NCBI GenBank assembly: GCA_964637485.1
Contig: CAZWUU010000007.1
Span: 1 to 27,448, forward strand
Source of the DNA: C7867-002 sp964637485
GTDB taxonomy: Bacteria > Patescibacteriota > Minisyncoccia > Phycocordibacterales > PALSA-1337
DNA: 27,448 bases
Direction: 5' to 3'
In this document: positions 14,386 through 20,652 of the stretch, piece after piece
How positions within the stretch are numbered: the first letter of the stretch is position 1
How the letters are laid out: every line of letters begins with the position of its first letter
Program-made: the position numbers and the translations under genes
The notes under the pieces: generated by a model
What the model was told of the DNA's origin: nothing
Databases searched by the model: none
What the model saw: the letters and a program-made list of their open reading frames with translations, nothing else

Positions 14386-15342
14386 CTATACCTTGAGATA
14401 TCTTCGTGCCGCTATGTAGCTAGACAGACCTCCGAGTAATATTCCGGTACCTATGATCAAAATGAACAATTCGGCAAAATGGGTTCTGAAATAGCCCGAG
14501 AATATATCGATTGCAAAAGAGAAATTTTGTGCCGTCTCAACTCCGGCGAGTCTCAGTATGAGATTATCACTCCAATATGCGGCCGAGGCTAGGATGACCA
14601 GAGAAATGAATCCTGAAAATATTCCATACATGATCCCGGAAATGACTAGAGGACCTCTCACAAAGACATTCGATGCACCGACAAGTTTCATAACTGATAT
14701 CTCCTCCCTGGCTGTATATGTGATGAGACGGATAGTATTAAAAACAACGATTATGGCAACCAAGGTGAGAATAATCGCAATCACGAGACCGGCTTGCTCT
14801 ACCGTGGGGATTATTTTGCCCAAGCGATCGATGATGAGTTTATTCTCCTCATAATTTATCTTTTCTATGATCGGAGTTCCGTTCTCGTCTGTCGGATTCT
14901 TCTTCTCAAGATAATTGGTTATACCTCCGTATTGGCCCGGTTCCTTTGCCTTAATATTTAATGAAGCAGGAAATGGGTTTGATCCGAGCTCCTCTAGTCC
15001 TTGCATGATAAGAGCATTGTTCTGCCATTTCTCTTTAAAATTTGCCAGAGCAGTATCCCTAGAAACATATTTTACGTTTTCAACTTCAGCCAGCTGTGAA
15101 ATATCTTTTTCCAGTTCACCCATGAGCGCATCCGACGCCTGCAATGAAAAGTAAACCGTAATATCAACCTGATTTTTTACTTCAGAGAGCAGTGATCTGC
15201 CGAAAGCTCCGGCAAATACCAGTCCGCCGAGTGCCAGAAGAGACAGAGTGATGACGATGATAGCGGCAAATGACAAAAATCCATTTCTCCAGAAATTTAC
15301 GAAGCCGGTTTTAGTTATGCGTTTTAGTGTCGTTATTATCAT
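14386..15342 (-). CDS. ftsX: Cell-division ABC transporter permease FtsX
   Basis: A 318-aa membrane protein that pairs with FtsE to activate peptidoglycan hydrolases during division. An N-terminal helix FLSFAAIIVITLSLLALGGLVF is followed by an extracellular domain (about residues 45-175) and then three helices of the FtsX fold (AGLVIAIILTLVAIIVVFNT, ISGIMYGIFSGFISLVILAS, ELFILIIGTGILLGGLSSYIA). The cytoplasmic TAREEISVMKLVGAS between helices is the family signature. It begins 12 nt after the ftsE stop, so the two form an operon. Confidence 0.95.
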   Translation of the reverse strand: MIITTLKRITKTGFVNFWRNGFLSFAAIIVITLSLLALGGLVFAGAFGRSLLSEVKNQVDITVYFSLQASDALMGELEKDISQLAEVENVKYVSRDTALANFKEKWQNNALIMQGLEELGSNPFPASLNIKAKEPGQYGGITNYLEKKNPTDENGTPIIEKINYEENKLIIDRLGKIIPTVEQAGLVIAIILTLVAIIVVFNTIRLITYTAREEISVMKLVGASNVFVRGPLVISGIMYGIFSGFISLVILASAAYWSDNLILRLAGVETAQNFSFAIDIFSGYFRTHFAELFILIIGTGILLGGLSSYIAARRYLKV

Positions 15343-15354
15343 TTAAAAATATTT

Positions 15355-16035
15355 TTATAGTATGTATTGGCCGTTCTTATCGTCTTTGATTATTTTACCC
15401 CGATCCATAGTGATGACGCGACCTCCGACCGTATCTACAACGCCCTTATTATGAGTAGTTAGTAACACCGTAGTTCCCAATTCATTTATCTTTCTCAAAA
15501 TGCGCACTATCTCAAAAGTATTTGCCGGATCGAGGTTTCCTGTCGGTTCATCGGCGATGACGACGTCCGGCTGTGTGACAATAGCTCTGGCTATAGCCAC
15601 TCTTTGACGCTCACCACCCGATAATTCTCGCGGAAAATTCCAGATCTTATGGCCGATATCGACGAGCTCTAGTACATGTGGCACGTCTGATGCTATTTCA
15701 TCGTCAGATTTGCCCGTCGCTTCCATGGCAAATGCAATATTTTCATATATAGTCTTGGTCGGTATCAATCGATAGTCCTGAAAAACTACTCCTATGCGCC
15801 TTCTCAATCGGCCGACTTCCTTCTTGCCCAGTTTGTGTATGTTTGCGGACTCGAAAAATACTGCCCCATCTGATGGGACATCTTCGGCTATAAGCAATTT
15901 CATAAGTGTCGTCTTGCCCGCCCCCGACGGTCCTACTATAGTTACAAACTCTTTTGGTTCTACTATGAAACTTACACTTTGTAGCGCTTCTGTCTTATCT
16001 GGGTATTTTTTACTGACCTTATCGTAATAGATCAT
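15355..16035 (-). CDS. ftsE: Cell-division ATP-binding protein FtsE
   Basis: A 226-aa ABC ATPase that energises FtsX at the division site. Walker A is GPSGAGKTT (about residues 35-43), the Q-loop is VFQDYRLIPTKT, the signature LSGGERQRVAIARA, Walker B VVIADEPTGNLD and the H-switch TTHN. The 'YRLIPTKTIYENIAFAME' block is characteristic of FtsE. TGT+TATAAT lies 6 nt before the ATG, so the ftsEX transcript is probably leaderless. It follows prfB by about 20 bp in the same direction. Confidence 0.97.
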   Translation of the reverse strand: MIYYDKVSKKYPDKTEALQSVSFIVEPKEFVTIVGPSGAGKTTLMKLLIAEDVPSDGAVFFESANIHKLGKKEVGRLRRRIGVVFQDYRLIPTKTIYENIAFAMEATGKSDDEIASDVPHVLELVDIGHKIWNFPRELSGGERQRVAIARAIVTQPDVVIADEPTGNLDPANTFEIVRILRKINELGTTVLLTTHNKGVVDTVGGRVITMDRGKIIKDDKNGQYIL

Positions 16036-16055
16036 ATGTCGATTATAACATGTGA

Positions 16056-16940
16056 TTATGCCAATTCCTTTTCAGCATCAATAAACATTTGTATATCTCC
16101 TTCCAGCACTTTATCTACCTGAGATGTCTCAACATCAGTCCTGTGGTCCTTTACCATCTTATATGGATGTAATACATATGACCGTATCTGATTACCCCAC
16201 TCTATAGAAGTAGTCGATGACAACTGCATACCCTTCTCTTTGGCTATTCGTTCTTCTTCAGATCGTTTCCATAGTTTTCCTTTCAATATATCGAAGGCCT
16301 TTTCTCTATTCTGGGCCTGCGAACGCTCCGAAGTCACATGAATAGATATGCCTGTAGGCTTGTGCAATAACCTGACAGCCGTTTCCCTCTTATTCACGTT
16401 CTGCCCTCCTGGACCGCCGGATTTGGCGATAGAAACTTCGACGTCAGATTCGGCTATCGTTATGTCACTTTCAGATGTCTTCTCGAAATGAGGAATGACT
16501 TCAACGAGTGAAAATGATGTGTGTCGCTTGTCATTTGCATTAAATGGAGATATGCGGACGAGTCTATGTACACCCGATTCGTGTTTCAACGTTCCATACA
16601 CATTCTTGCCTGATATTTCGATGGTTATATTTCTATAACCGCCATGATCGTTTTCATTGGCATGAATTACGCCGAGCGACCAGCCCTGTTTTTCCGCATA
16701 TTTTTTATACATTCTGACTAATATCGCCGAGAAATCTTCAGCATCATCGCCCCCCGCTCCCGACAGAATGCTCAATATGGCATTACCGCGATCGTACTTA
16801 CCCATGCCATCCAGAGAATCTTTGAGGGTTTGAATCTCTTTTATAGTCGCCTGCGCCCTCATCTTATCCAGCCAAAAATCAGCATCGGCCATCTGAGCCT
16901 CTAGTTCTGTTATTTTCTGCTGTATTTGCTCCTTATTCAT
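16056..16940 (-). CDS. prfB: Peptide chain release factor 2, shortened
   Basis: A 294-aa class I release factor ending translation at UGA and UAA. The codon-recognition motif SPF occurs in VRISPFN, and the GGQ hydrolysis motif in SGGPGGQNVNKRETAVRL. Typical RF2 is about 365 aa; here domain 1 is cut by roughly 70 residues between the N-terminal helix and ILSGAGGDDAEDF. The programmed +1 frameshift common in prfB is not seen: the frame is continuous. The presence of RF2 fits a standard code with UGA as stop, unlike the UGA-glycine CPR groups. TAGAAT lies about 8 nt before the ATG. The 5' flank repeats the string ATTCATAATTC. Confidence 0.95.
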   Translation of the reverse strand: MNKEQIQQKITELEAQMADADFWLDKMRAQATIKEIQTLKDSLDGMGKYDRGNAILSILSGAGGDDAEDFSAILVRMYKKYAEKQGWSLGVIHANENDHGGYRNITIEISGKNVYGTLKHESGVHRLVRISPFNANDKRHTSFSLVEVIPHFEKTSESDITIAESDVEVSIAKSGGPGGQNVNKRETAVRLLHKPTGISIHVTSERSQAQNREKAFDILKGKLWKRSEEERIAKEKGMQLSSTTSIEWGNQIRSYVLHPYKMVKDHRTDVETSQVDKVLEGDIQMFIDAEKELA

Positions 16941-16981
16941 AATTCACAATTCTATATTCATAATTCCTTATTCTTTTACTG

Positions 16982-17054
16982 AGCCACCTCCCGGAATTGA
17001 ACCGGGGACCGACGGTTTACGATACCGTTGCTCTACCAGCTGAGCTAAGGTGGC
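16982..17054 (-). tRNA. tRNA-Thr (anticodon CGT)
   Basis: 73-nt cloverleaf: acceptor GCCACCT/AGGTGGC, discriminator U, D-arm GCTC/GAGC, anticodon stem ACGGT/ACCGT with loop ATCGTAA (anticodon CGT), T-stem CCCGG/CCGGG. CCA is not encoded. It stands 83 bp from the intron-containing tRNA-Thr(GGT). Confidence 0.96.
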
Positions 17055-17137
17055 GCCTAGACACTTTAGCAAAAGCAACAAGAAATATACAGATTTTACC
17101 TATGAATATTTCGGTACTAAATATGAGCCTATTACTG

Positions 17138-17391
17138 AGCCGATGACCAGAATTGAACTGGTGACCTTTCCCTTCACTTATACTTTACTTTTATATATAT
17201 GCAAAGATTAGACTGTATCTTTACGCGCGAGGCGTACTCTTGTCAGTCGTTCGGGCGAACTGCTTCTGATTCGCCACGGTCTCGTCCTTATTCAGGATAT
17301 TAACCGTTATTCGAGATTCATCCTACAATTACTCATAAGATGGGCAATTTGATTCACCATGGGAATGCTCTACCAACTGAGCTACATCGGC
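17138..17391 (-). tRNA. tRNA-Thr (anticodon GGT) interrupted by a group I intron
   Basis: Two half-tRNAs flank an insert. The 5' exon (17356-17391) is exactly nucleotides 1-36: acceptor GCCGATG, D-arm, anticodon stem TTCCC, then ATGGT. The 3' exon (17138-17174) is nucleotides 37-73: AA, GGGAA, AGGTC, T-arm ACCAG/CTGGT, acceptor CATCGGC and discriminator U. Joined, they give a standard 73-nt tRNA with loop ATGGTAA and anticodon GGT. Discriminator U and the GCC start match the neighbouring tRNA-Thr. A GTG (His) reading is possible if splicing were elsewhere, but the G-1 of tRNA-His is absent. Confidence 0.88.
17175..17355 (-). ncRNA. Group I self-splicing intron, about 181 nt
   Basis: The insert lies between anticodon position 36 (U, as needed for the 5' splice site) and 37, and ends in G (omega-G). 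Core helices can be drawn on the minus strand: P4 ACGGT/ACCGT (17303-17307 with 17276-17280), P5 TCCT/AGGA, P6 GGCGAA/TTCGCC, P7 GACTG/CAGTC (17244-17248 with 17211-17215), and P8 TACGC/GCGTA. The segment AAAGATACAGTC resembles the S element of group I introns. P1 and P3 are weak as drawn. No homing endonuclease is encoded. The size is near that of the small Azoarcus tRNA-Ile intron. Confidence 0.82.
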
Positions 17392-17486
17392 TTATTATAT
17401 TATTAAAGGAGCATGCGAATAATACTACGACACTCTCATATTTTCAATAATCTGTACTGATTCGTCACACTATGTATATATCGAAA

Positions 17487-18539
17487 TTAAAACATCACTG
17501 AATACGAATTATCAGAACCAATGTTATCAAGACGTGACTCTATACGCTTCTCGAATAATAAAATCTTTCGTTGCAACCTCCAACCATTCCCATGACTCAA
17601 AAGTCCGAGATACGACTGAATAATTTCCGGCCTCTCTTGAGAATCCCGAATTTTCTTGAACATTCGTTTCTTTGTCGTAGTTCTTACTACTCGGTGGTGT
17701 GGAAAATGGACCCAACCAAGGAAATCAACGCCTGATGCTACTGTTTTTACAAACACTTTATTTGGATGAAGGGATAGTTTAAGTTGCTCATGAAGAAAAC
17801 ATTGAACCTTGGGCAAAATATTTATCAACACACTTTTATCATGGTCCATAATTACAAAATCGTCAGTGTAGCGTATGTAATATTTTAGCTTAAGCTCATG
17901 TTTAATGAATTGATCAAACTCATTCATGAATACGTTGACCAACAGCTGTGACGTGAGGTTGCCCAATGGCAAACCTTTGCCAGAACCAGTGCTTTGAAAA
18001 CTCTCAATGATGCGTTCTACAAGCCAGATCGTTTCCATATCATTAATGTGTCGCTTGAATATCTCAATGAGTGTTTCATGGTCAATAGATGCGAAAAACT
18101 TTCTTACATCGCATTTCAGAACCCAGCATGCCCTACTATTACTTTGTGATACTTTCATCACGAAATCATGGAACCGATTTAACGCTCGATGTGTTCCTTT
18201 GGACTGTCGACAGGAGTAGGAATCATAGATAAACTTTTTATCAAAATAGGGATACAAAATCCTGTAAATAGCATGGTGCAATAATCTATCTCGGACCGTA
18301 GCTTTGTGAATGCTTCTTGGCTTAGGATCGCTTATAGAAAACGCCTCATATGCACCATGCCGATACGTCTTTGTTCGCAGTTCCTCGTGTAATCTGAAAA
18401 TATTTTGAGAGAGATTCAGAGAAAATTCAGCAACGTCCTTTTTAGATTTCATGCCACATATAAATTCGGTCCACGCATCGCATAGATTTTTGATAGATAT
18501 GATATTCTTATATTCATGACTCATACTAATAGTGATCAT
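17487..18539 (-). CDS. DGR reverse transcriptase
   Basis: A 350-aa reverse transcriptase that copies TR RNA into cDNA with errors at adenines for mutagenic homing. RT blocks run from RSIHKATVRDRLLHHAIYRIL through the first catalytic Asp in KCDVRKFFASID (about 144), then LPLGNLTSQ (about 191-198), the SQ form typical of DGR enzymes rather than group II introns, and the YTDD active site at 224-227. FLGW and a short thumb follow. There is no maturase or endonuclease domain. The ATG at 18539 is preferred: it is preceded by a G10 run that could serve as ribosome binding site. A TTG 39 nt further upstream would start inside the palindrome. The start overlaps the opposite avd start. The flank 17392-17486 holds nothing recognised. 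Confidence 0.95.
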   Translation of the reverse strand: MITISMSHEYKNIISIKNLCDAWTEFICGMKSKKDVAEFSLNLSQNIFRLHEELRTKTYRHGAYEAFSISDPKPRSIHKATVRDRLLHHAIYRILYPYFDKKFIYDSYSCRQSKGTHRALNRFHDFVMKVSQSNSRACWVLKCDVRKFFASIDHETLIEIFKRHINDMETIWLVERIIESFQSTGSGKGLPLGNLTSQLLVNVFMNEFDQFIKHELKLKYYIRYTDDFVIMDHDKSVLINILPKVQCFLHEQLKLSLHPNKVFVKTVASGVDFLGWVHFPHHRVVRTTTKKRMFKKIRDSQERPEIIQSYLGLLSHGNGWRLQRKILLFEKRIESRLDNIGSDNSYSVMF

Positions 18540-18909
18540 ATTACCCCCCCCCCGAGAATTACCACAGGTAATTCTCAAATCGAAAGAGACATATCGTTTT
18601 TGGCTCTCTATCTATCGTGATTTTCCGAAAGTCGAGCGATATGGAATTGGAAACAAAATTGAGCAGGCTTTTCTTGATGTACTTGAATACACATTCTGTC
18701 TCTCGTATCTACCACCTGAACACAAAATACCAATATTAAACAAATCCATCACAAAACTCGATATTGTGAAGTTTTTTGCGCAACTCGCGTGGGAAAGTAA
18801 GATCATTCCAACAGATAAATATTCTGAATTAATCGGAATGCTTGAAGAGGTCGGTCGTCAGCTTGGTGGCTGGAAGAAAGGTCTGCAAGCAAAAACTCCC
18901 CGGCCGTAA
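18532..18909 (+). CDS. avd: DGR accessory protein Avd-like (four-helix bundle)
   Basis: A 125-aa basic helical protein of the bAvd/S23 four-helix-bundle family. It forms a ring that binds RT and TR RNA and is needed for mutagenic homing. Four helices can be traced: KSKETYRFWLSIYRDFP, GNKIEQAFLDVLEYTFCLSYL, KLDIVKFFAQLAWES and YSELIGMLEEVGRQLGGWKKG. The final LGGWKK is a strong family mark. The start is GTG at 18532, because RELP right after the C10 tract matches the usual Avd N-terminus. No ribosome binding site is seen. It is on the strand opposite to RT, TR and target, an odd arrangement. Its stop codon lies in the loop of the TR terminator hairpin. Confidence 0.85.
   Translation: MIILPPPRELPQVILKSKETYRFWLSIYRDFPKVERYGIGNKIEQAFLDVLEYTFCLSYLPPEHKIPILNKSITKLDIVKFFAQLAWESKIIPTDKYSELIGMLEEVGRQLGGWKKGLQAKTPRP
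18544..18576. promoter_or_regulatory. C10/G10 tract plus perfect 10-bp palindrome at the avd/RT starts
   Basis: Ten consecutive C (18544-18553) are followed by GAGAATTACC-aca-GGTAATTCTC (18554-18576), a perfect 10-bp inverted repeat with a 3-nt loop. Read rightward it is the first codons of avd. Read leftward, the hairpin and G10 come just before the RT ATG. Slippage in the tract would shift the avd frame and change the spacing or strength of the RT ribosome site. Confidence 0.6.
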
Positions 18910-18918
18910 GCCGAGGAG
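18891..18918 (-). terminator. Terminator of the TR transcript
   Basis: On the minus strand CTCCTCGGC/GCCGGGGAG (9 bp, one G-U) with loop ttacg is followed by TTTTT. It lies 15 nt past the TR and contains the avd stop codon in its loop. It would end TR RNA before RT. Confidence 0.75.
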
Positions 18919-18932
18919 AAAACCAACAGTTT

Positions 18933-19051
18933 CGAGAGAACACCTGGTTGCCATCGTTCCACCTGTTCGGATTCTCGACGGAGTTCGCATTGACGTTCCA
19001 GCCGTCGTCGTTCCAGTTCACGTTGACCGCGCGCAGCACACCAGCGTTATC
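18933..19051 (-). repeat. DGR template repeat (TR)
   Basis: 119 bp aligned without gaps to the VR at 19421-19539 (offset 488). In coding sense it is packed with AAC and AAT codons (N-x-N-W-N-D-D-G-W-N and so on). There are 17 mismatches to VR in the diversified core, all at TR adenines. Two further mismatches (19038 and 19049) are T to C in coding sense at the 5' border, outside the mutagenised part. The last 14 nt, CAGGTGTTCTCTCG, are identical and should hold the initiation-of-homing site. Confidence 0.95.
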
Positions 19052-19272
19052 GTATACAAGATCATCTATATCACCGCCAGCCAAACCATGACCAGCTGAA
19101 TTTTATCTGGGACATCAAAGTCCGCTAATCTCATATACCAATTCTTGTTATTTTTTTGAAGAGACTTTCCCCACTCTCATGCAAGGCGTACCCAACATGA
19201 CTCTCGAGAAAAGTATCCTAAGACCATGACATGGAAGCCATAACCGCCATGTAACACATGATTTCGATAGAC

Positions 19273-19281
19273 AGTATATCA
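19273..19281 (-). promoter_or_regulatory. Extended -10 promoter for the TR transcript
   Basis: Minus strand TGA+TATACT, the same hexamer as the target-gene promoter. It follows the target's terminator, so TR can be transcribed independently. No good -35 is seen, as is common with extended -10 elements. Confidence 0.5.
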
Positions 19282-19299
19282 GAGAAAATTTTAATATAA

Positions 19300-19349
19300 A
19301 AAAATTGACCCCCAATCCCGAGTTGCACTGCAACGAGGGACTGAGGGTC
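19300..19349 (-). terminator. Terminator or hairpin downstream of the VR gene
   Basis: Inverted repeat with 21-nt arms (19307-19327 and 19329-19349), mostly paired apart from wobbles and a 2-nt mismatch. On the minus strand it is followed by a run of Ts. It ends 23 bp past the target stop. It most likely terminates the target mRNA. DGRs of the BPP-1 type also use a hairpin beyond VR for homing, but there it lies much closer. Confidence 0.7.
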
Positions 19350-19371
19350 AAATGGTCCAAGGGACAAAGGA

Positions 19372-20103
19372 TCAGGCTTGCGCCGGAGCCGAAGTTTCCG
19401 AGGATCCGAGAACAGAATTGCGAGAGAACACCTGGCAGCCATCGTGCCACCTGATCGGACCCTCGACGGAGCACGCATGGACGTACCAGCCGACGCCGTA
19501 CCAGAGCACGCAGACCGCGCGCAGCGCACCAGCGTTGTCACGGATGTAGAAGATATTCGCCCAGCCGTTGTTAAACAACGTGCCAGACTCGCCGTTCTTC
19601 TGCTTCTCCATGAGGAAGAACATCTCCGACAAGGCGGTTTCAGCTTTCGCTTCGCCACCGAGTTCAGTGATGATCGGACCGTCCACCGATGCTTTGCGCA
19701 ACTTGTGGTAGCGAAGAGTCTGTTCACTGATCGGGTCTTCGGTTTTGCCGTCGCCCGACAGGAACCACGCCGTAAAGTTGTCGCCGAGGTAGCTGATCTT
19801 GACCTTGGCTTTGCGGCCAGTGTCACGAACGAACTTTTCTTTGGCGACGAACTTACTGGTGGTTGCCGATGTTGTAACCGTTCCAACCAGATCGAGCAAA
19901 TGCTCGAGCTTGGCAGGTTCGACAGGAACGACGGGAGTTTGAGGAAGGAGGCAATTCGCCAGGTTCTTTTTGAGACCCTTTTGATTGCTGGTCCACCCCT
20001 CGGCCGTCGTTTGATCAATCTCCCCCGGGCGAGGAGCTTGGCGCAAAAGCGCCGCTTGGAATTCAATATACCATCCCGGGACTTCATTCAAGGCTGTACT
20101 CAT
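19372..20103 (-). CDS. DGR target protein with C-type-lectin-like variable domain
   Basis: A 243-aa protein diversified by the DGR. The C-terminal part (about residues 150-230) has the lectin-fold pattern seen in CPR DGR targets: GWANIFYIRDNAGALRAV, then alternating fixed and variable residues, ending DGCQVFSRNS. VR covers about residues 189-228; 12 residues differ from TR. The N-terminal 100 residues are not recognised, and no signal peptide is seen. ATG 20103 follows AAAGGA by about 11 nt; a GTG 17 codons upstream is possible. The gene looks richer in G+C than its neighbours. A consensus promoter gives a leader of about 135 nt. The protein probably binds a changing ligand; which one is unknown. 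Confidence 0.9.
   Translation of the reverse strand: MSTALNEVPGWYIEFQAALLRQAPRPGEIDQTTAEGWTSNQKGLKKNLANCLLPQTPVVPVEPAKLEHLLDLVGTVTTSATTSKFVAKEKFVRDTGRKAKVKISYLGDNFTAWFLSGDGKTEDPISEQTLRYHKLRKASVDGPIITELGGEAKAETALSEMFFLMEKQKNGESGTLFNNGWANIFYIRDNAGALRAVCVLWYGVGWYVHACSVEGPIRWHDGCQVFSRNSVLGSSETSAPAQA
19421..19539 (-). repeat. DGR variable repeat (VR)
   Basis: The 3' part of the target gene, matching TR. Changes by codon: AAC to TGC (three times), CTC, TAC (twice), ATC and CAC; AAT to CAT and GGT; GAC to GGC and GTC. All 17 changed bases are A in TR. 'SVE', 'RW' and 'QVFSR' stay constant as the scaffold of the fold. Confidence 0.95.
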
Positions 20104-20163
20104 GATGAGCTGTTCCTTTCTTACGTTGTTTGATTTCGCTGTCGATTTGGCCACATTGGTTTC

Positions 20164-20211
20164 ATCACAGCAGAGAATAGCCTACGTATATGAGCCACTT
20201 TCTGCTGTGAT
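20164..20211. promoter_or_regulatory. 11-bp inverted repeat in the leader of the DGR target mRNA
   Basis: ATCACAGCAGA (20164-20174) and TCTGCTGTGAT (20201-20211) pair perfectly across a 26-nt loop, 61 nt before the start codon and about 30 nt after the predicted transcript start. It could be an operator or an RNA structure controlling the target. Confidence 0.5.
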
Positions 20212-20246
20212 AAAACTCGCAATTCTTATCAAAGAACTACCTGTAT

Positions 20247-20275
20247 AGTATACACCTAAAATCGCTTGTTGTCAA
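20247..20275 (-). promoter_or_regulatory. Consensus promoter of the DGR target gene
   Basis: Minus strand TTGACA (20270-20275), 17 bp, TATACT (20247-20252). This is the best sigma-70 promoter in the window. The start would be near 20240. The stretch 20276-20336 shows nothing else. Confidence 0.8.
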
Positions 20276-20336
20276 GCGAACGCTTAGACTAATATAGCCC
20301 TGCTAACACAGGTCATGTGGATAATATACTGTTCAG

Positions 20337-20410
20337 CGCGGCCGACGGGAATCGAACCCGCAACCTCTCGCGTGACAGGCGAGTGCTCTAACCAATTGAG
20401 CTACGGCCGC
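20337..20410 (-). tRNA. tRNA-Asp (anticodon GTC)
   Basis: 74-nt cloverleaf: acceptor GCGGCCG/CGGCCGC, discriminator G as usual for Asp, anticodon stem CTCGC/GCGAG with loop CTGTCAC, T-stem GCGGG/CCCGT with loop TTCGATT. CCA is not encoded. It is the neighbour of the DGR promoter. Confidence 0.96.
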
Positions 20411-20462
20411 AAAATGTTTGCGTGCTTTAATGTAGCAGAAATAACGATATTTTAAAAGTCTG

Positions 20463-20517
20463 ACGCATCGCTTCGCGATGCTATGCGTATCATTACGTTG
20501 TGCCGGCGGAAGGACTT
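20463..20517 (-). repeat. Detached copy of the tRNA-CAT 3' end with its hairpin
   Basis: 55 bp identical to 20615-20669. It holds the last 17 nt of the tRNA (20501-20517) and the downstream 7-bp hairpin GCATCGC-ttc-GCGATGC (20465-20481). On the minus strand a TTTT lies 6 nt beyond, so this copy could act as terminator. Confidence 0.8.
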
Positions 20518-20613
20518 GGCCTCGCCTCTCACCCTCGCCGTCGCTCGGGTTCGGGCTAGCCACCGCCTCGCGGCTCGGCTTGCTAGCCTCGCACGCTCCG
20601 GCGTGCAAGTCCA
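20512..20613 (-). repeat. GC-rich tRNA-associated repeat, copy B
   Basis: About 102 bp, homologous to copy A at 11331-11433. Its ends are inverted GGACTTG/CAAGTCC, matching the T-arm of the adjacent tRNA. It is bracketed by the two 55-bp copies of tRNA 3' end plus hairpin. No coding capacity is evident. Confidence 0.75.
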
Positions 20614-20652
20614 CACGCATCGCTTCGCGATGCTATGCGTATCATTACGTTG

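Larger units (their letters stand above)
18891..19266 (-). ncRNA. DGR template RNA (TR transcript)
   Basis: Predicted leftward transcript of about 375 nt. The start is a TGA+TATACT extended -10 at 19273-19281 and the end is the hairpin terminator at 18891-18918. It contains the TR at 18933-19051 plus about 215 nt of 5' sequence. This matches the need of DGRs for TR RNA with flanking sequence as RT substrate. Exact ends are inferred. Confidence 0.6.

Noticed and set aside
16931..16975. Short ATTCATAATTC repeats before prfB as a regulatory array.
   Set aside because: They are only two or three AT-rich copies in a short spacer, compatible with chance.
17138..17391. Reading the interrupted tRNA as tRNA-His (GTG).
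   Set aside because: It needs another splice point and lacks the extra G-1 of tRNA-His. The GGT solution gives a 7-nt loop, 36+37 nt exons and U before and G at the splice ends.
18544..18553. The C10 tract as a plain sequencing error.
   Set aside because: It cannot be excluded, but the stated length keeps avd in frame from the GTG start through the typical RELP N-terminus, so it was kept as a finding.
18803..19084. Open frame through the TR starting MAGGDIDDLVYDNAGVLRAV.
   Set aside because: It resembles the target only because TR is a copy of its 3' end. The frame runs on into antisense avd and the terminator, so it is not a protein gene.
19421..19539. A second VR or second target gene.
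   Set aside because: No other stretch in the window matches the TR core. Only one target is seen; others may exist outside.
19218..20133. Long open frames on both strands overlapping the DGR target (up to about 290 codons).
   Set aside because: They are by-products of the GC-rich target gene. Their translations are Arg/Ser-rich with no domain, and the TR/VR codon logic fits only the target frame.
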